A stretch of 57,818 nucleotides of DNA from Bordetella parapertussis. GTDB taxonomy: Bacteria; Pseudomonadota; Gammaproteobacteria; Burkholderiales; SG8-41. Made by a program: the position numbers and the translations under genes. The DNA lies in assembly GCA_945864585.1 (NCBI GenBank), contig CAMBCF010000011.1, positions 1 to 57,818 of the forward strand, written 5' to 3'. Below are positions 1 to 8,185 of this stretch, one piece after another; positions within the stretch are counted from its first letter, which is position 1, and each line of letters begins with the position of its first letter. Under the pieces are notes generated by a model. The model saw only the letters and a program-made list of their open reading frames with translations. It had not been told where the DNA came from and did no database searches.

Positions 1-471
1 GGACGCATTTCCGCGCTCGCCAATGTGCTGGCCGGGCGTCTGGGACACGTTGCGGCCTGGCGCGGCATCTCGCATTGCTTTGAGCGCAGCGACCGCTTGC
101 TGGCACTGCAGTGCCTGGAGCGGGTCGGGCTACTGTCGCATGCCGCGCAACGCGCGGATACGCTCTCGGGTGGTCAACAACAGCGCGTCGCCATCGCGCG
201 GGCGCTGGCACAGCAACCGGACATCATCGTCGCCGATGAACCGGTAGCCAGCCTTGACCCGTCGAATGGCGCCGGCATTCTTGATCTATTACGCGGGATT
301 TGCCGCGAGGAAGGTGTATCCGTGCTATGCAGCCTGCATCAGGTGCATCTGGCGCGGGAATTCGCGGATCGTCTGGTGGGTCTGGCGAACGGTCGCGTTA
401 TGCTGAATGTTGCGGCGGCGGATTTCGGGGAAGATCGGGCACGCGAGCTTTACGGTGCTGCGCCTTCTTGA
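1..471 (+). CDS. phnC: Phosphonate ABC transporter ATPase PhnC, 3' part
   Basis: This is the C-terminal 156 residues of an ABC ATPase; the gene starts before the window, so the Walker A loop is not seen. The signature LSGGQQQR (visible residues 55-62), Walker B around IIVADEP (75-81) and the H-loop in SLHQVHLA are present. The stretch NVLAGRLGH, the spacing to the signature and the tail match PhnC, which powers import of phosphonate or phosphate esters at the inner membrane. PhnC is usually about 260 residues, so roughly 40% is missing. The partner genes phnD/phnE are not downstream: a dif-like site and a convergent gene follow at once, so they must lie upstream if present. Another PhnC-like ATPase is possible. 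Confidence 0.85.
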   Translation, partial: GRISALANVLAGRLGHVAAWRGISHCFERSDRLLALQCLERVGLLSHAAQRADTLSGGQQQRVAIARALAQQPDIIVADEPVASLDPSNGAGILDLLRGICREEGVSVLCSLHQVHLAREFADRLVGLANGRVMLNVAAADFGEDRARELYGAAPS

Positions 472-480
472 GTGTCAATA

Positions 481-508
481 ACTTCGTATAATGTATATTA
501 TGTAAAAT
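481..508. other. dif-like XerC/XerD recombination site
   Basis: A 28-bp site just after phnC has the architecture of a chromosome-dimer resolution site. The left (XerC) arm is ACTTCGTATAA (481-491), the 6-bp centre TGTATA (492-497), the right (XerD) arm TTATGTAAAAT (498-508). By eye it matches the E. coli dif site at 23 of 28 positions; the core from ATAATGTATATTATGT is identical and the XerD arm differs at one base. dif sites lie in the replication terminus and are where XerCD resolve chromosome dimers under FtsK control. It sits in the gap between two convergent genes, as expected. The identity is inferred from the match only. Confidence 0.8.
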
Positions 509-525
509 TATCTATTGCCCGCGCC

Positions 526-966
526 TTACCCCACCCGCGACCAACGCAGAAACACTCGCAGCCTCCTGTAATCAGCCGCCGCAATAGCATCGGGCGCCAA
601 CACCACATAGCGCACCGTTCTATCCGCCTCGTCACGCACGCGCACCACCGTCAGCCACGTCGAGATGAGCCCGCCCGGCAGCACACTGCCAACTATCCAG
701 CGACCGGATTTAAGCTGACAACTCAAGCTCCCGGCGCCGCAGCGCAACGCCACCACCGCGTTCGCATGCGACCTTAGGGCATGCACGCGCAATGCCGCGG
801 CACCAGATATCAGGGCCAGCACACACACCGGGGCGGCCACCGCCAGGGGCAGGTAGCAGACTGAGACTGCAGCAGTAGCACCGACTGCCGCGCACAGCCA
901 TAGTATGAGCAGGCGCGACGCATTGACCTCAATTACGCCCGGCAACGCCGATGGCTTATCCGCCAC
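526..966 (-). CDS. YgfX/CptA-like membrane protein
   Basis: A 146-residue protein with two adjacent hydrophobic segments near the N-terminus (about residues 17-58) and a soluble C-terminal half. The tail, with a PDAIAAADYRRLRVFLRW stretch, and the middle WLTVVRVRDE segment resemble the YgfX (DUF1434) family, whose E. coli member CptA has been described as an inner-membrane toxin affecting cell shape and is paired with SdhE. No sdhE is next to it here, so a toxin role is not supported by context. A strong terminator lies just upstream, so it must have its own promoter in the 70 bases before its start. Family assignment is by pattern and moderately sure. Confidence 0.6.
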   Translation of the reverse strand: MADKPSALPGVIEVNASRLLILWLCAAVGATAAVSVCYLPLAVAAPVCVLALISGAAALRVHALRSHANAVVALRCGAGSLSCQLKSGRWIVGSVLPGGLISTWLTVVRVRDEADRTVRYVVLAPDAIAAADYRRLRVFLRWSRVG

Positions 967-980
967 GCTTTAACCCCCAC

Positions 981-1011
981 AAAAAAACCGGCCTTGAAGG
1001 TTCAAGGCCGG
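981..1011 (-). terminator. Rho-independent terminator of the MerR-cyclase gene
   Basis: Perfect 11-bp inverted repeat, CCGGCCTTGAA (988-998) and its complement (1001-1011), with a 2-base centre, followed on the minus strand by seven T (987-981). It lies 33 bases beyond the cyclase stop codon. Confidence 0.9.
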
Positions 1012-1043
1012 GGGCTGAGTAAGACTACAAAGGAGAAATCGGT

Positions 1044-2567
1044 TCAGCTTCTTATATTGCGTATCTCAGTGACCGCCAGCCCGGCGATGTCCTGCAGTTT
1101 ACCGTAACGGCTGGACCCCAAATCGACCAGGTTGCTGACCCGCGAGTAGCTCGATTGCACCAGCATGCGCTGGCCGCTGGCGCCTACGCGCTCGATGCCA
1201 AAATCTATTTTTTCACGCTGCTCTGGAGTCAGTTTACTGAGCAAATTCTTGGTCGCCCACACCTGCCCGAACTGCGCCATGTCCGACAGACGTGCGGTGT
1301 GATTGATGGTGTCACCCAGCACCACGAATTCGACGCTGGTAGCGGTCTGAAAAGTGCCCAGCCATTCCTGCCCTTCATTAAGTCCGGTGTTGAGGTAGAG
1401 TTCGTTGACCCAGTTTTTACGCAACTGCCACTGCTTGGACAGCCGCGCCATCGCGGACTTGATCTCCTGAGCGCAGATCACGGCGTTCAGCACGTAATTC
1501 GAGTCCGGCTGCGGGAAAAAATAGTACACCATGCCGTCGCCGACATGCTTGCCGTGGGTACCGTAATACTTGCGGAATATCTCGCCGGCGGTAGCCCAAA
1601 TCTTGTTGATCAGCTCGAAATACTCGTCAGGCGGCAGTTCCGAGCAAATTTTGACGGATTCCTGCAAATCAGCCACCAGCACCGCCAGATCGGTAAGCAC
1701 CGGCAGGCGCTTGCTGAGCAGGGTGCGAATAACCATATCGCGCCGGCCCAGCAGGCGCAGCAACTCGTCGGCATTGCTTTCGCGGGGCGCGACAATGATC
1801 AATATGCCTTCGCGAAAGTAGGTGGCGAATGCAGTGTGTTCCGTGGGCTTGTCGAGGTCATTAAAGAGACACAGCGGCAGCTCGTTGACCACATTGGCGC
1901 GCGCGGGCTCCGCCGCCTCGTAAAGTTGCTCCAGTGCCCGGATGCGGGGCATAGGCATGCCGAGCAGCGGCTGGACGATGCCCTCCAGTTTCATGCGTTC
2001 TTTCGCCAGCGCCAGATTCATACGCAGTATGGCAGCGTAGTTCGGGCTAAGCTCCGTCGCCTGATCCAGCAGCAGTTTGAAAATACTCCGGTCGTCGGTG
2101 CCGGGCGGCAACTGGTTAAACAGTCCAGGTATGCCGTCCAGCGCTTTGTCGTTGAACCACAGTACTTCGAATTTGTAGTTCACCATATAGACTATATGGG
2201 GTAACTCCTCTATGGTAAGCGTCAATCTGTTTGAACTGTCCAACTTAGAAGATTTACTGTCCAATAGAGCAGAACGCGACGACGGCCCGTCGCGAGGTAT
2301 GCTGATGGGATTGGGGTTATTCGCCGCCAGACGTAATCCGATGTCATCCATGCTGATACCGCCTTTCTTCCATTGCTGGATCTGTTCAATACGCTGCAGA
2401 ACCTCAGGGGAGAAATGACCGATCTGCCGTGGGCCGCTGCCACTGATTTCCGGCCGGGAAACTATAGGCTTGGGCAAAAATCTGCGGGCTATGTAATTGT
2501 TCAGCGTAGCGCGCGATATTCCAGATCTCTCGAGAATATCTTTGCTGGTTAATAATTTATCTTCCAT
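1044..2567 (-). CDS. MerR-type HTH / PAS-like / class III nucleotide cyclase fusion
   Basis: A 507-residue protein in three parts. Residues 1-75 form a MerR-type winged helix (LTSKDILERSGISRATLNNY, then a wing and QQWKKGGISMDDIG). Residues about 115-290 are PAS-like at the start (IVYMVNYKFEVLWFND). Residues about 295-480 are a class III cyclase homology domain: metal aspartates in VLVADLQES and KHVGDGMVYYF, the lysine before GD, and the transition-state pair N and R in GDTINHTARL are all kept. The usual base-selecting Asp/Thr is Val (EFVVLGD), so the nucleotide made cannot be told. The predicted product is cAMP or cGMP. The DNA-binding head suggests that it binds its own promoter dyad or that cyclase activity is tied to DNA. 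It is monocistronic, with its own promoter and terminator. The fusion is uncommon. Confidence 0.85.
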   Translation of the reverse strand: MEDKLLTSKDILERSGISRATLNNYIARRFLPKPIVSRPEISGSGPRQIGHFSPEVLQRIEQIQQWKKGGISMDDIGLRLAANNPNPISIPRDGPSSRSALLDSKSSKLDSSNRLTLTIEELPHIVYMVNYKFEVLWFNDKALDGIPGLFNQLPPGTDDRSIFKLLLDQATELSPNYAAILRMNLALAKERMKLEGIVQPLLGMPMPRIRALEQLYEAAEPARANVVNELPLCLFNDLDKPTEHTAFATYFREGILIIVAPRESNADELLRLLGRRDMVIRTLLSKRLPVLTDLAVLVADLQESVKICSELPPDEYFELINKIWATAGEIFRKYYGTHGKHVGDGMVYYFFPQPDSNYVLNAVICAQEIKSAMARLSKQWQLRKNWVNELYLNTGLNEGQEWLGTFQTATSVEFVVLGDTINHTARLSDMAQFGQVWATKNLLSKLTPEQREKIDFGIERVGASGQRMLVQSSYSRVSNLVDLGSSRYGKLQDIAGLAVTEIRNIRS

Positions 2568-2608
2568 CCCTGTCTATCCTGACCCTAATTTGTATTTATT
2601 ATTTTTAC

Positions 2609-2647
2609 TGTGTAATCAGATTACACATTAAGTGTTAGTAAAGTCAA
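2609..2647 (-). promoter_or_regulatory. Promoter and dyad operator of the MerR-cyclase gene
   Basis: A perfect dyad, TGTGTAATC - one base - GATTACACA (2609-2627), lies about 40 bases before the cyclase start. On the minus strand a -35-like TTGACT (2647-2642) is followed after 16 bases by TGTAAT (2625-2620), which lies inside the dyad, so a protein bound there would overlap the -10 element. Self-regulation by the MerR-like head is an inference. The rest of the gap to gcdH (2648-2869) shows no gene or clear terminator. Confidence 0.6.
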
Positions 2648-2869
2648 TAGCAGATAGACACTTAAGTGCAAGGATTTGTTTTGTGCTTTGGCGTAGGCGC
2701 AACAGGGTAGCTCTGCTCTATGCGCCGGGTGTTGAGCCAAGCGGGCCATCCCGGCCTGCCCTGCCCCCTCTGGCTACCCTCTTCCCGGCCCTCACACAGC
2801 GCCGCAGGTATTCCCTTAAACCCGTGGGAGCGTGCGGATGGCGCCTTGGGGCGTAGCCTGCCTGCACTC

Positions 2870-4066
2870 TTAAAATGCCGAAATCCCGGTCTGTGCACGC
2901 CCAAGCACCAGCGCATGTATGTCATGGGTGCCTTCGAGGGTGTTGATGGTTTCCATGTTCATCATGTGGCGGATGACATTGAATTCATCCGAAATGCCGT
3001 TGCCGCCGAGCATGTCCCGAGCCATGCGGGCGATATCCAGCGCCTTGCCTGTGCAATTGCGCTTGACCAGCGACACCATTTCCGGGGTAGCCTTGCCCTG
3101 CTCGCGCAGGCGTGACAGGTGCAGGCAGGCGAGCAGGCCAATAGTGATTTCGGTTTGCATGTCCGCAAGTTTTTTCTGGATCAACTGATTCGCCGCCAGT
3201 GGCTTGCCGAACTGCTTGCGATCCAGCGTATATTGCCGGGCTGTGTGCCAGCAGGCTTCGGCAGCGCCGAGCGCGCCCCAGCAAATCGAAAAACGCGCAT
3301 TATTCAGGCAGCCGAAAGGGCCTTTTAAACCGGTTACCCCTGGCAACAGGTTTTCATCGGGCACGAATACCTGATCCATGGTGATTTCGCCTGTTTGCGA
3401 GGCGCGCACGGAAAACTTGCCTTCAATTTTGCGCGTGGTTAGTCCTAGCATGCCGCGCTCCAGGATAAAACCGCGTACTGTCCCCTCCCCGTCTTTCGCC
3501 CACACCACCATGATGTCGGCGATGGGCGCATGGGTGATCCAAAGCTTGGTGCCTGTAAGCCTCCAGCCGCCTGCCACTTTTTTCGCTCGCGATTTCATGC
3601 CGCCGGCGTCGGAGCCGTGATCAGGTTCGGTCAATCCGAAGCAGCCCAGCAGCTCACCCGTGGCCATTTTCGGCAGATACTTTTGGCGCTGTTCCTCGCT
3701 GCCATAGGCGTAAATTGGCGTCATCGCCAGCCCGGTTTGCACGCTGCAGGCCGAACGAAACGCGGTGTCCACACGCTCCAGTTCACGCATCACCAGCCCG
3801 TAAGCTACGTAACCTATGCCGGCGCAGCCGTAACCTTCAAGCGGCGCGCCGAGAAAGCCGAGTTCACCCATTTCGCGCATGACTATCGGATCGAACGACT
3901 CGTTGCGATTCCAGTCGCGAATGCGCGGTTGCAGCTTTTCCTGGGCATACGCGCGCGCGGTGTCACGAATCAGGCGTTCCTCGTCGGTGAGCAAATCCTC
4001 AATCAGGAACGGATCGTCCCACTTGAACTGCCCGCCGATGAGGGTAACTTTGGTGAAATCGGTCAT
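2870..4066 (-). CDS. gcdH: Glutaryl-CoA dehydrogenase-like acyl-CoA dehydrogenase
   Basis: A 398-residue FAD flavoenzyme expected to oxidise and decarboxylate glutaryl-CoA to crotonyl-CoA in lysine, tryptophan and aromatic-acid breakdown. The catalytic base is E378 in [16 protein letters not shown]. The arginine that holds the glutaryl carboxylate in GcdH corresponds to R104 in FRSACSVQ. The FAD-contact motifs [11 protein letters not shown] and [10 protein letters not shown] are present, and the length is normal. It is the last gene of the leftward set with the thiolase and PaaH-like dehydrogenase. A hairpin with a T run sits only 24 bases before the start codon, so expression probably depends on read-through or on a promoter next to that hairpin. 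The ribosome site is weak (AGAG). Confidence 0.9.
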   Translation of the reverse strand: MTDFTKVTLIGGQFKWDDPFLIEDLLTDEERLIRDTARAYAQEKLQPRIRDWNRNESFDPIVMREMGELGFLGAPLEGYGCAGIGYVAYGLVMRELERVDTAFRSACSVQTGLAMTPIYAYGSEEQRQKYLPKMATGELLGCFGLTEPDHGSDAGGMKSRAKKVAGGWRLTGTKLWITHAPIADIMVVWAKDGEGTVRGFILERGMLGLTTRKIEGKFSVRASQTGEITMDQVFVPDENLLPGVTGLKGPFGCLNNARFSICWGALGAAEACWHTARQYTLDRKQFGKPLAANQLIQKKLADMQTEITIGLLACLHLSRLREQGKATPEMVSLVKRNCTGKALDIARMARDMLGGNGISDEFNVIRHMMNMETINTLEGTHDIHALVLGRAQTGISAF

Positions 4067-4090
4067 AATATTTCTCTATAATGAGCAAAC

Positions 4091-4127
4091 AAAAAAGCCG
4101 GTGGCATCTCTGCTCCGGCCTCTTTTT
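4091..4127 (-). terminator. Intercistronic terminator/attenuator between thiolase and gcdH
   Basis: On the minus strand GCCGG and CCGGC (4119-4115 and 4101-4097) enclose a small inner stem GCA-GAGA-TGC. A run of A precedes and six T follow (4096-4091). It can work as a terminator and, because A and T runs face each other, perhaps in both directions. Confidence 0.6.
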
Positions 4128-4147
4128 TTATTAATAATATCAGATAC

Positions 4148-5353
4148 TTAAGAAACGCGCTCCAGAACAACCGCAGTGCCCTGCCCGCCGCCGATGCACA
4201 GGCTCACCAGCGCATAACGCCCGCCGGTGCGCTGCAACTGCCGCGCGGCCGTCAGCGCTAAACGCGCGCCGGAGGCGCCCAGCGGATGGCCCAGCGCAAT
4301 CGCGCCGCCGTTCGGGTTCACGCGCTTGTCATCGAAGGCCACGCCCAAACCCTTCAGACACGAGAGCACTTGTGCTGCGAACGCTTCGTTGATTTCGATA
4401 ACGTCCATGTCTTTGACGGTGAGTCCGAGACGCGCCAGCGCTTTTAGCGACGCGGCAACCGGCCCGATACCCATAATGTGCGGCGGCGCGCCGGCGGAGG
4501 CGCTGGAAATCACGCGCACCATTGGTTTCACGCCGGCTTTTTCCCCCGCAGCCCTGGAACCGACCATCAGACACACGGCGCCGTCGTTCACACCGGAGGC
4601 GTTGCCCGCAGTGGTAACACCGCCTTCATACAAGGCTTTCATCTTGGCCAGCGTGGCAATGTCGGAATCGGGACGCGGATGCTCATCGTCGGCCACCGCA
4701 GGCACCGGACCTTTGCGCGTGGGCGGCAATTCCACCGGCGCGATTTCGCCGCTGAAGAAGCCTTCACCTTTGGCCAGCGCGTATTTCGCTTGCGAGGCCG
4801 CAGCGAAGGTATCGGCCTGCTCGCGTGTAATGCCGTACTCGCGTGCGAGGTTATCCGAGGTCTGGGGCATTTGCGGATCGCCAAATCGCTTGACCAGCGC
4901 GGGGTTGGAGAAACGCGGGCCGATGGTGCTATCGAAGAACTTGATGCCGCGGTCAAACGCCATTTCCGAGCGGCTCATTACTATAGGTGAACGGCTCATG
5001 CTTTCCACGCCACCTACCACGAACACATCGCCCTCACCCGCCGTGATCGAATGCGCGGCGTGCACCAGCGCACCCAACCCGCTGGCGCAGTTACGCTGAA
5101 TCACCGTGCCCGGCGTTTCAATCGGCAGATCAGCCATCAGCAGCGCATGACGCGCCACACAGCGGCTGTCTTCACCACCCTGATTGGCGCAACCGACGAT
5201 CACATCTTCAATTTGTTCGGGCTTAAATGCCGATTTGGCGACCACCGCTTTAATTACGCCGCCCAGCATATCGTCAGGGCGAACCTTCGCCAGCGCGCCG
5301 GCATGACGTCCAAAGGGGGTGCGCTTACCTTCGTATATATATGCGTCTAACAT
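4148..5353 (-). CDS. Acetyl-CoA C-acyltransferase (thiolase)
   Basis: A 401-residue thiolase that splits 3-ketoacyl-CoA with CoA to release acetyl-CoA, or condenses in reverse. The catalytic triad is complete: C89 (QRNCASGLG), H356 (GGAIALGHPLGASG) and C386 (LCIGGGQG). The opening AYIYEGKRTPFGR and the GCANQGGEDSRCVARHALL stretch resemble the PcaF/PaaJ 3-oxoadipyl-CoA thiolase branch, but the nucleophile loop differs, so an acetoacetyl-CoA or general beta-oxidation role is also possible. It lies 53 bases after the PaaH-like gene on the same strand. With gcdH this gives a route from glutaryl-CoA through crotonyl- and acetoacetyl-CoA to acetyl-CoA, except that no enoyl-CoA hydratase is in the window. 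Confidence 0.9.
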   Translation of the reverse strand: MLDAYIYEGKRTPFGRHAGALAKVRPDDMLGGVIKAVVAKSAFKPEQIEDVIVGCANQGGEDSRCVARHALLMADLPIETPGTVIQRNCASGLGALVHAAHSITAGEGDVFVVGGVESMSRSPIVMSRSEMAFDRGIKFFDSTIGPRFSNPALVKRFGDPQMPQTSDNLAREYGITREQADTFAAASQAKYALAKGEGFFSGEIAPVELPPTRKGPVPAVADDEHPRPDSDIATLAKMKALYEGGVTTAGNASGVNDGAVCLMVGSRAAGEKAGVKPMVRVISSASAGAPPHIMGIGPVAASLKALARLGLTVKDMDVIEINEAFAAQVLSCLKGLGVAFDDKRVNPNGGAIALGHPLGASGARLALTAARQLQRTGGRYALVSLCIGGGQGTAVVLERVS

Positions 5354-5406
5354 TTGTATTTTCCTTTTAAAAACAGATAATTAATAAGTATTTATGATAA
5401 AATGGA

Positions 5407-6945
5407 TTAAAACTCTAGCGTGAGCAGCGAGACCCCAAGTTTCGCGCGGCGCGTCAACCAGATATTCGGACGATAACGCGGATCGGCGTAGATTTTGTTC
5501 ATGTTGTCCAGTATGCGGTAAATATTTTGCACGCCCAGCACATCGCCGAACTTGAACGGGCCATTCGGGTAATTAAGGCCCAGCGTCACCGCCTTGTCGA
5601 TATCTGCCGGCACCGAAGTGCGGCTTTGCGCAATAGAGCAGCCGATATTGACGATCATCGCCACGATGCGCTGCGCGATAAAGCCGGGGCTGTCGCGGCA
5701 CACCGTCACCGGCACACCATCGGAGGCGAGCAGGCCATGTGCCGCATCGCGGTAGGCCGGGTCAGTAAGCGGCGTGGGCATTATGGTGCGGCGCTTTACC
5801 ATTGGAAACAGCGTGTCCACGGCGATGGTGCGCCTGGGGTCGAGGCCTTGCGAGGTTGCAGCAGTGGTCGCATCATCACCGATAGGCGTCACCAGTATCA
5901 GCGCTTTGGCAGAAGGCGTGGCGCCCGACTCCACCGCGGCGCCCAGCTTGCCCAGTAATTCCTTCAACTTGGCCGAACCGGCGGCTTCAACCGCACTGAC
6001 CCAAACCGATTCCGGTCGCGCGGCAGGCGCGGGAGCCTCCGGCGCGACGATGGCCTTCATATCGGCGTCGTAATTGTAAAAGCCTTTCTTTGATTTGCGT
6101 CCAAGCACGCCGGCCTCGAAACGCTCCTGCATAATCAAGCTCGGGCGATAACGTGGTTCCTGAAAAAACTGGTTATAAATCAAGGCGGAAGCCGGTTGCG
6201 TGACATCCAGGCCAGTCAGCTCCATCAACTCGAACGGACCCATACGAAAGCCGCCGACATCGCGCATTACCCGGTCCACATCCGCGAAGGTTGCGACACC
6301 TTCGTGGACCAGATGTGAGGCTTCGAGGCTAAACCCGCGGCCCACCTGATTGACCAGAAAGCCTGGCGCATCGGTCAGGCGCACCGGCTCGCGCGTCATG
6401 CGGCGGCCCAACGCCATCAACGCGTCGCACACCCATTCCTCGGTTAGCAATCCGGAAATCACTTCCACCAGCTTCATCAGCGGCACCGGATTGAAAAAAT
6501 GGAAACCGGCGAAGCGCTGCGGTGTCTTGAGCTTTGCCCCGATGCTCGTCACCGACATCGATGAAGTATTCGACACGATGATGCAAGCGGGAGAAACAAT
6601 CGTTTCCAGCTCGCCAAACAATGCGCGCTTGGCTTCAAGATTTTCGACGATGGCCTCGATCACCACGTGGCAAGGCTTCATGTCACAGTGCGAATCCACA
6701 ATCGTGATGCGCGCGGTAGCGGCAGCGGCTTCTGCCTTGCTCATGCTGCCTTTTTCAGCAGCACGAACCAGCATTTTCGCGATGAAATCCCTGGCCTCGG
6801 CCGCAGCACCAGGGCGCGCATCCGTCATCAGCACATTCATGCCGCCCGCAACAGTAACCTGAACGATGCCGCGACCCATCGCACCGGTGCCGATCACCCC
6901 GACGAGCAAATCTGGCCGATCAACATCCAACACCGCCACCGTCAT
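5407..6945 (-). CDS. paaH: 3-hydroxyacyl-CoA dehydrogenase, PaaH type
   Basis: A 512-residue NAD-dependent dehydrogenase that oxidises 3-hydroxyacyl-CoA to 3-ketoacyl-CoA. The Rossmann glycine motif VIGTGAMGRG is at about residues 17-26, the catalytic His is in FHFFNPVPLMKLVEV, and GFLVNQVGRGF marks the join to the C-terminal part. There are two copies of the 3HCDH C-terminal domain (about 190-290 and 400-500), as in PaaH/PaaC-like proteins rather than the 300-residue short form. It heads the leftward cluster with the thiolase and gcdH. It could serve phenylacetate, glutarate or short-chain fatty acid breakdown; no paa ring-cleavage genes are in view, so the exact substrate is open. Confidence 0.9.
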   Translation of the reverse strand: MTVAVLDVDRPDLLVGVIGTGAMGRGIVQVTVAGGMNVLMTDARPGAAAEARDFIAKMLVRAAEKGSMSKAEAAAATARITIVDSHCDMKPCHVVIEAIVENLEAKRALFGELETIVSPACIIVSNTSSMSVTSIGAKLKTPQRFAGFHFFNPVPLMKLVEVISGLLTEEWVCDALMALGRRMTREPVRLTDAPGFLVNQVGRGFSLEASHLVHEGVATFADVDRVMRDVGGFRMGPFELMELTGLDVTQPASALIYNQFFQEPRYRPSLIMQERFEAGVLGRKSKKGFYNYDADMKAIVAPEAPAPAARPESVWVSAVEAAGSAKLKELLGKLGAAVESGATPSAKALILVTPIGDDATTAATSQGLDPRRTIAVDTLFPMVKRRTIMPTPLTDPAYRDAAHGLLASDGVPVTVCRDSPGFIAQRIVAMIVNIGCSIAQSRTSVPADIDKAVTLGLNYPNGPFKFGDVLGVQNIYRILDNMNKIYADPRYRPNIWLTRRAKLGVSLLTLEF

Positions 6946-7065
6946 GAAATATCCTTATTAAACAATTAGTTATATTGTATATGCGCGCTGCGTAGCGCTA
7001 TGAATTATAGGCCCAGGCGCGAGCAGTGGCAATCAGCACAAAGCTCACCGCACTCTCATTTAAAA

Positions 7066-7080
7066 GGGGTCAGACTCGAT
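7066..7080 (+). repeat. GGGGTCAGA-type repeat motif
   Basis: GGGGTCAGACTCGAT in the gap between ylqF and the paaH-like gene. The same GGGGTCA core recurs as an inverted pair at 53140 and 53256. Such motifs often border small mobile repeats in betaproteobacteria; here only the single copy is seen. The rest of the gap (6946-7121) is AT-rich and must hold the promoter of the paaH-like gene. Confidence 0.4.
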
Positions 7081-7121
7081 TTAACAAATATAATGTAATA
7101 AAAACAATGATTTAAAAATGT

Positions 7122-8039
7122 TTATTTAATTATCAAATCTGCCACGCGATTATCTTTTTGCCCGGCAGCTGACGCGTGATACGCGCTAAACGTTGCCGGG
7201 GTCTCCAGACTCACGCGCCCCAGCACACCGCTGCGGTAATCCATCAGCAAGGTGATTGCGGCTTTTTCGAAATCGAGCCCTGCGCCCTTGAGCCGGTAGC
7301 CGCGCTTGACGGCTACAGCTTCGACCACGCTGACCCCATCGCTTTGCGTGTGCCCGGCCGATAGCGATGCGTAGTCGTAGCGTGCAGCCAGCGCCTGTGG
7401 ATATCGCGCCAGCAGAATTTCTCCTAGAAACAGCGCAACTTCGGATTCGTGATACGCCTTGACGCCGATCATGTGGCTGGCTGCGAGCATCAGGCCCTCG
7501 CTGGCGTGTTCGATGCGCGGCCACATCAGGCCGGGAGTGTCGGTGAGAATCATCTCCGAAGACAGTTCGTAACGCGCCAGCGCTTTGGTCACCGCCGGTT
7601 CATCGCCCACCTTGGCAGCGCGCCGTTTGAGCAAGGCGTTAATCAACGTTGATTTACCCACGTTCGGCACGCCCATGATCATCATGCGCAGCGGCTTGAA
7701 ATTGTCGTTGCGATGCGGCGCGAGTTTTTTTGCGGCAGCCAGCACTTTGAAGACTTCGCCCGGCTTTTTGCACGACAGCGCAATCGCCGCGACATTCTTT
7801 TGCGCATTAAAAAACTTAAGCCACGCTTGCGTAACCGCGGGATCAGCCAGATCCAGCTTGTTCAGCACCTTGAGACAGGGCCGCTGACGCTGCGCGCGCA
7901 GCGTTTCGACCAGCGGATTCGCGCTCGCCATCGGGCAGCGTGCGTCGAGCACCTCGATCACCAGGTCGTGTTCCGCCATGGCCTGTTTGGCCTTTTTGAC
8001 GGCGACGGCCATGTGGCCGGGAAACCAATTGATCGACAT
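7122..8039 (-). CDS. ylqF: Circularly permuted ribosome-biogenesis GTPase YlqF/RbgA
   Basis: A 305-residue GTPase with the permuted motif order typical of the YlqF/YawG group: G4 NKLD (60-63) comes before G1 GVPNVGKST (123-131), then the G2 threonine (151) and G3 DTPG (167-170). The N-terminal INWFPGHM is a family hallmark. In Bacillus RbgA helps late assembly of the 50S subunit; the same role is expected in the cytoplasm here. The C-terminal domain (about 190-300) is the usual RNA-binding extension. It is monocistronic and divergent from the DUF349 gene. Confidence 0.92.
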   Translation of the reverse strand: MSINWFPGHMAVAVKKAKQAMAEHDLVIEVLDARCPMASANPLVETLRAQRQRPCLKVLNKLDLADPAVTQAWLKFFNAQKNVAAIALSCKKPGEVFKVLAAAKKLAPHRNDNFKPLRMMIMGVPNVGKSTLINALLKRRAAKVGDEPAVTKALARYELSSEMILTDTPGLMWPRIEHASEGLMLAASHMIGVKAYHESEVALFLGEILLARYPQALAARYDYASLSAGHTQSDGVSVVEAVAVKRGYRLKGAGLDFEKAAITLLMDYRSGVLGRVSLETPATFSAYHASAAGQKDNRVADLIIK

Positions 8040-8185
8040 ATAACAATACGCAACACAAAATACAACAATACACGCTTTACGGATTGTGTACTCCGCAGGC
8101 AGCGAGTCGCACAGCCCGATTCAGTGTCACAATATAGCCTGTAATTGCTGTTTCCATTTTATTTCTACTTTCCGGCGCTGGTATC

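Noticed and set aside
478-511. loxP-like site
   Set aside because: ATAACTTCGTATA matches a loxP arm exactly and the spacer is similar, but the right arm matches only 9 of 13. The core fits dif better, and no Cre-like gene is present.
1155-2204. Long antisense frame over the MerR-cyclase gene
   Set aside because: It is a codon-bias shadow with His/Gln-rich composition and no domain pattern.
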